Positions 4,613 to 5,228 of a DNA stretch of 5,228 nucleotides are shown here, one piece after another. Position 1 is the first letter of the stretch. Each line of letters starts with the position of its first letter. Location of the stretch: the NCBI GenBank assembly GCA_003155175.1, contig PMFP01000068.1:5170-10397 (forward strand), in the 5' to 3' direction. Source of the DNA: Vulcanimicrobiota bacterium. Its GTDB lineage: Bacteria; Vulcanimicrobiota; Vulcanimicrobiia; Vulcanimicrobiales; Vulcanimicrobiaceae. Made by a program: the position numbers and the translations under genes. Below the pieces are notes generated by a model, which saw only the letters and a list, made by a program, of their open reading frames with translations, had not been told where the DNA came from and did no database searches.

Positions 4613-5228
4613 ATGCTCAAACGGATTGCCGTGACCGGCGCGACCGGATTTATCGGCCGGGCGCTGGTCGGAACGCTGCTCGAAAAAGGCTACGACGTCG
4701 TCGCCCTCACCCGCGAAACCGCCCCGACGGGCTTCCCCGCCGGGGTCACCGTGCGGCACTTCGACGCCAACGCGGCCGCCGCCAATCCCGGCGCGTTCGC
4801 CGGCGCCGACGGCGTGATTCATCTGGCCGGCGAAACCGTGAGCGGCCGCTGGACGCCGGAAAAGAAACGGCGCATTCGCGACTCGCGCGTGCGCGGCACC
4901 GACACGCTGGTGGCGTCGCTCGCCGCAATGCCCGTTAAACCGGCCGTGCTCGTCTCCGCGTCGGCGGTCGGCTTCTACGGATCGCGCGGCGACGAGCCGC
5001 TCTTCGAATCGTCGTCCCCCGGCGACGACTTCCTCGCGGGCGTCTGCGCCGAGTGGGAGCGCGCGGCCGAGGAGGCGACCACCCTCGGCATCAGGACCGC
5101 CTATTTACGGACGGGCGTCGTCCTCGGCGACGGCGGCGCGCTCGCAAAGATGAAGGCGCCGTTCCTCGTCGGTGCCGGCGGGCCGCTCGGCAGCGGCGCA
5201 CAGATGTTCCCGTGGATCCACGCGCACG
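4613..5228 (+). CDS. TIGR01777 (YfcH-type) family epimerase-like SDR, truncated by window end
   Basis: ATG at 4613 opens a frame that is still open at the right edge; 205 residues are visible of a family usually near 300. The N-terminus has AVTGATGFIGRAL with the TGxxGxxG nucleotide-binding loop at 8-15. VIHLAGE (68-74), RWTPEKKRRIRDSRVRGT (79-96), SASAVGFYG (115-123), PGDDFLAGVCAEWE and LRTGVVLGDGGALAKM follow, and then the GGPLGSG and FPWIH region. These are the characteristic blocks of the TIGR01777 extended SDR family. Y122 is not followed by Lys at +4, so a classical SDR YxxxK site is not apparent. The biochemical substrate of the family is not established. It is transcribed away from the CarH-like regulator across a 69-bp shared promoter region, so control by that regulator is likely but inferred. 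Confidence 0.92.
   Translation, partial: MLKRIAVTGATGFIGRALVGTLLEKGYDVVALTRETAPTGFPAGVTVRHFDANAAAANPGAFAGADGVIHLAGETVSGRWTPEKKRRIRDSRVRGTDTLVASLAAMPVKPAVLVSASAVGFYGSRGDEPLFESSSPGDDFLAGVCAEWERAAEEATTLGIRTAYLRTGVVLGDGGALAKMKAPFLVGAGGPLGSGAQMFPWIHAH

Noticed and set aside
4544..4822. 93-residue N-terminal extension of the regulator
   Set aside because: The frame stays open upstream, but it crosses the promoter region and the start of the TIGR01777 gene. The family N-terminus begins a few residues before the winged helix, which fits ATG at 4543.

Overview
This is a GC-rich bacterial window of about 5.2 kb holding four complete genes and two edge-truncated ones. The organism is almost certainly diderm. 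It encodes a predicted outer-membrane beta-barrel carrying c-type haem motifs and an exported high-potential iron-sulfur protein (HiPIP), both of which need a periplasm. Taxonomy cannot be fixed from the sequence; an uncultured GC-rich lineage (Eremiobacterota/Vulcanimicrobiota-like, or a proteobacterial or gemmatimonad relative) is only a guess.

Layout. (1) Bases 3-191, plus strand: the C-terminal 62 residues of a small membrane protein. (2) Bases 213-2001, minus strand: a two-gene operon, HiPIP (1717-2001) followed after 7 bp by a 498-residue protein (213-1709). The latter has a signal peptide, an N-terminal haem motif of the fused cytochrome-porin (Cyc2-like) type, a beta-strand-rich barrel-like middle, a Pro/Ala/Thr linker and a second, class I cytochrome c domain. 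(3) Bases 2002-2174: a non-coding spacer with a Shine-Dalgarno site and a cluster of small hairpins. (4) Bases 2175-4543, minus strand: a B12-dependent photoreceptor-type MerR regulator (CarH/LitR family, 3605-4543), overlapping by 4 bp a YbjT-like SDR/DUF2867 protein (2175-3608). (5) Bases 4544-4612: a 69-bp divergent promoter region with 11-bp-spaced direct repeats over a TTGACA box. (6) Bases 4613-5228, plus strand: the first 205 residues of a TIGR01777 (YfcH-type) epimerase-like protein, running off the window.

How the genes may work together. The HiPIP and the two-haem porin-like protein form a plausible electron conduit across the outer membrane: N-terminal haem in or at the barrel, tethered C-terminal haem in the periplasm, and HiPIP as soluble carrier. 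The direction of flow (for example Fe(II) oxidation or export of electrons) is not visible. Separately, the CarH-like repressor sits between two nucleotide-binding oxidoreductase-like genes and probably controls both from the shared promoter region in response to light through adenosylcobalamin. No sequence evidence links the two modules beyond adjacency.
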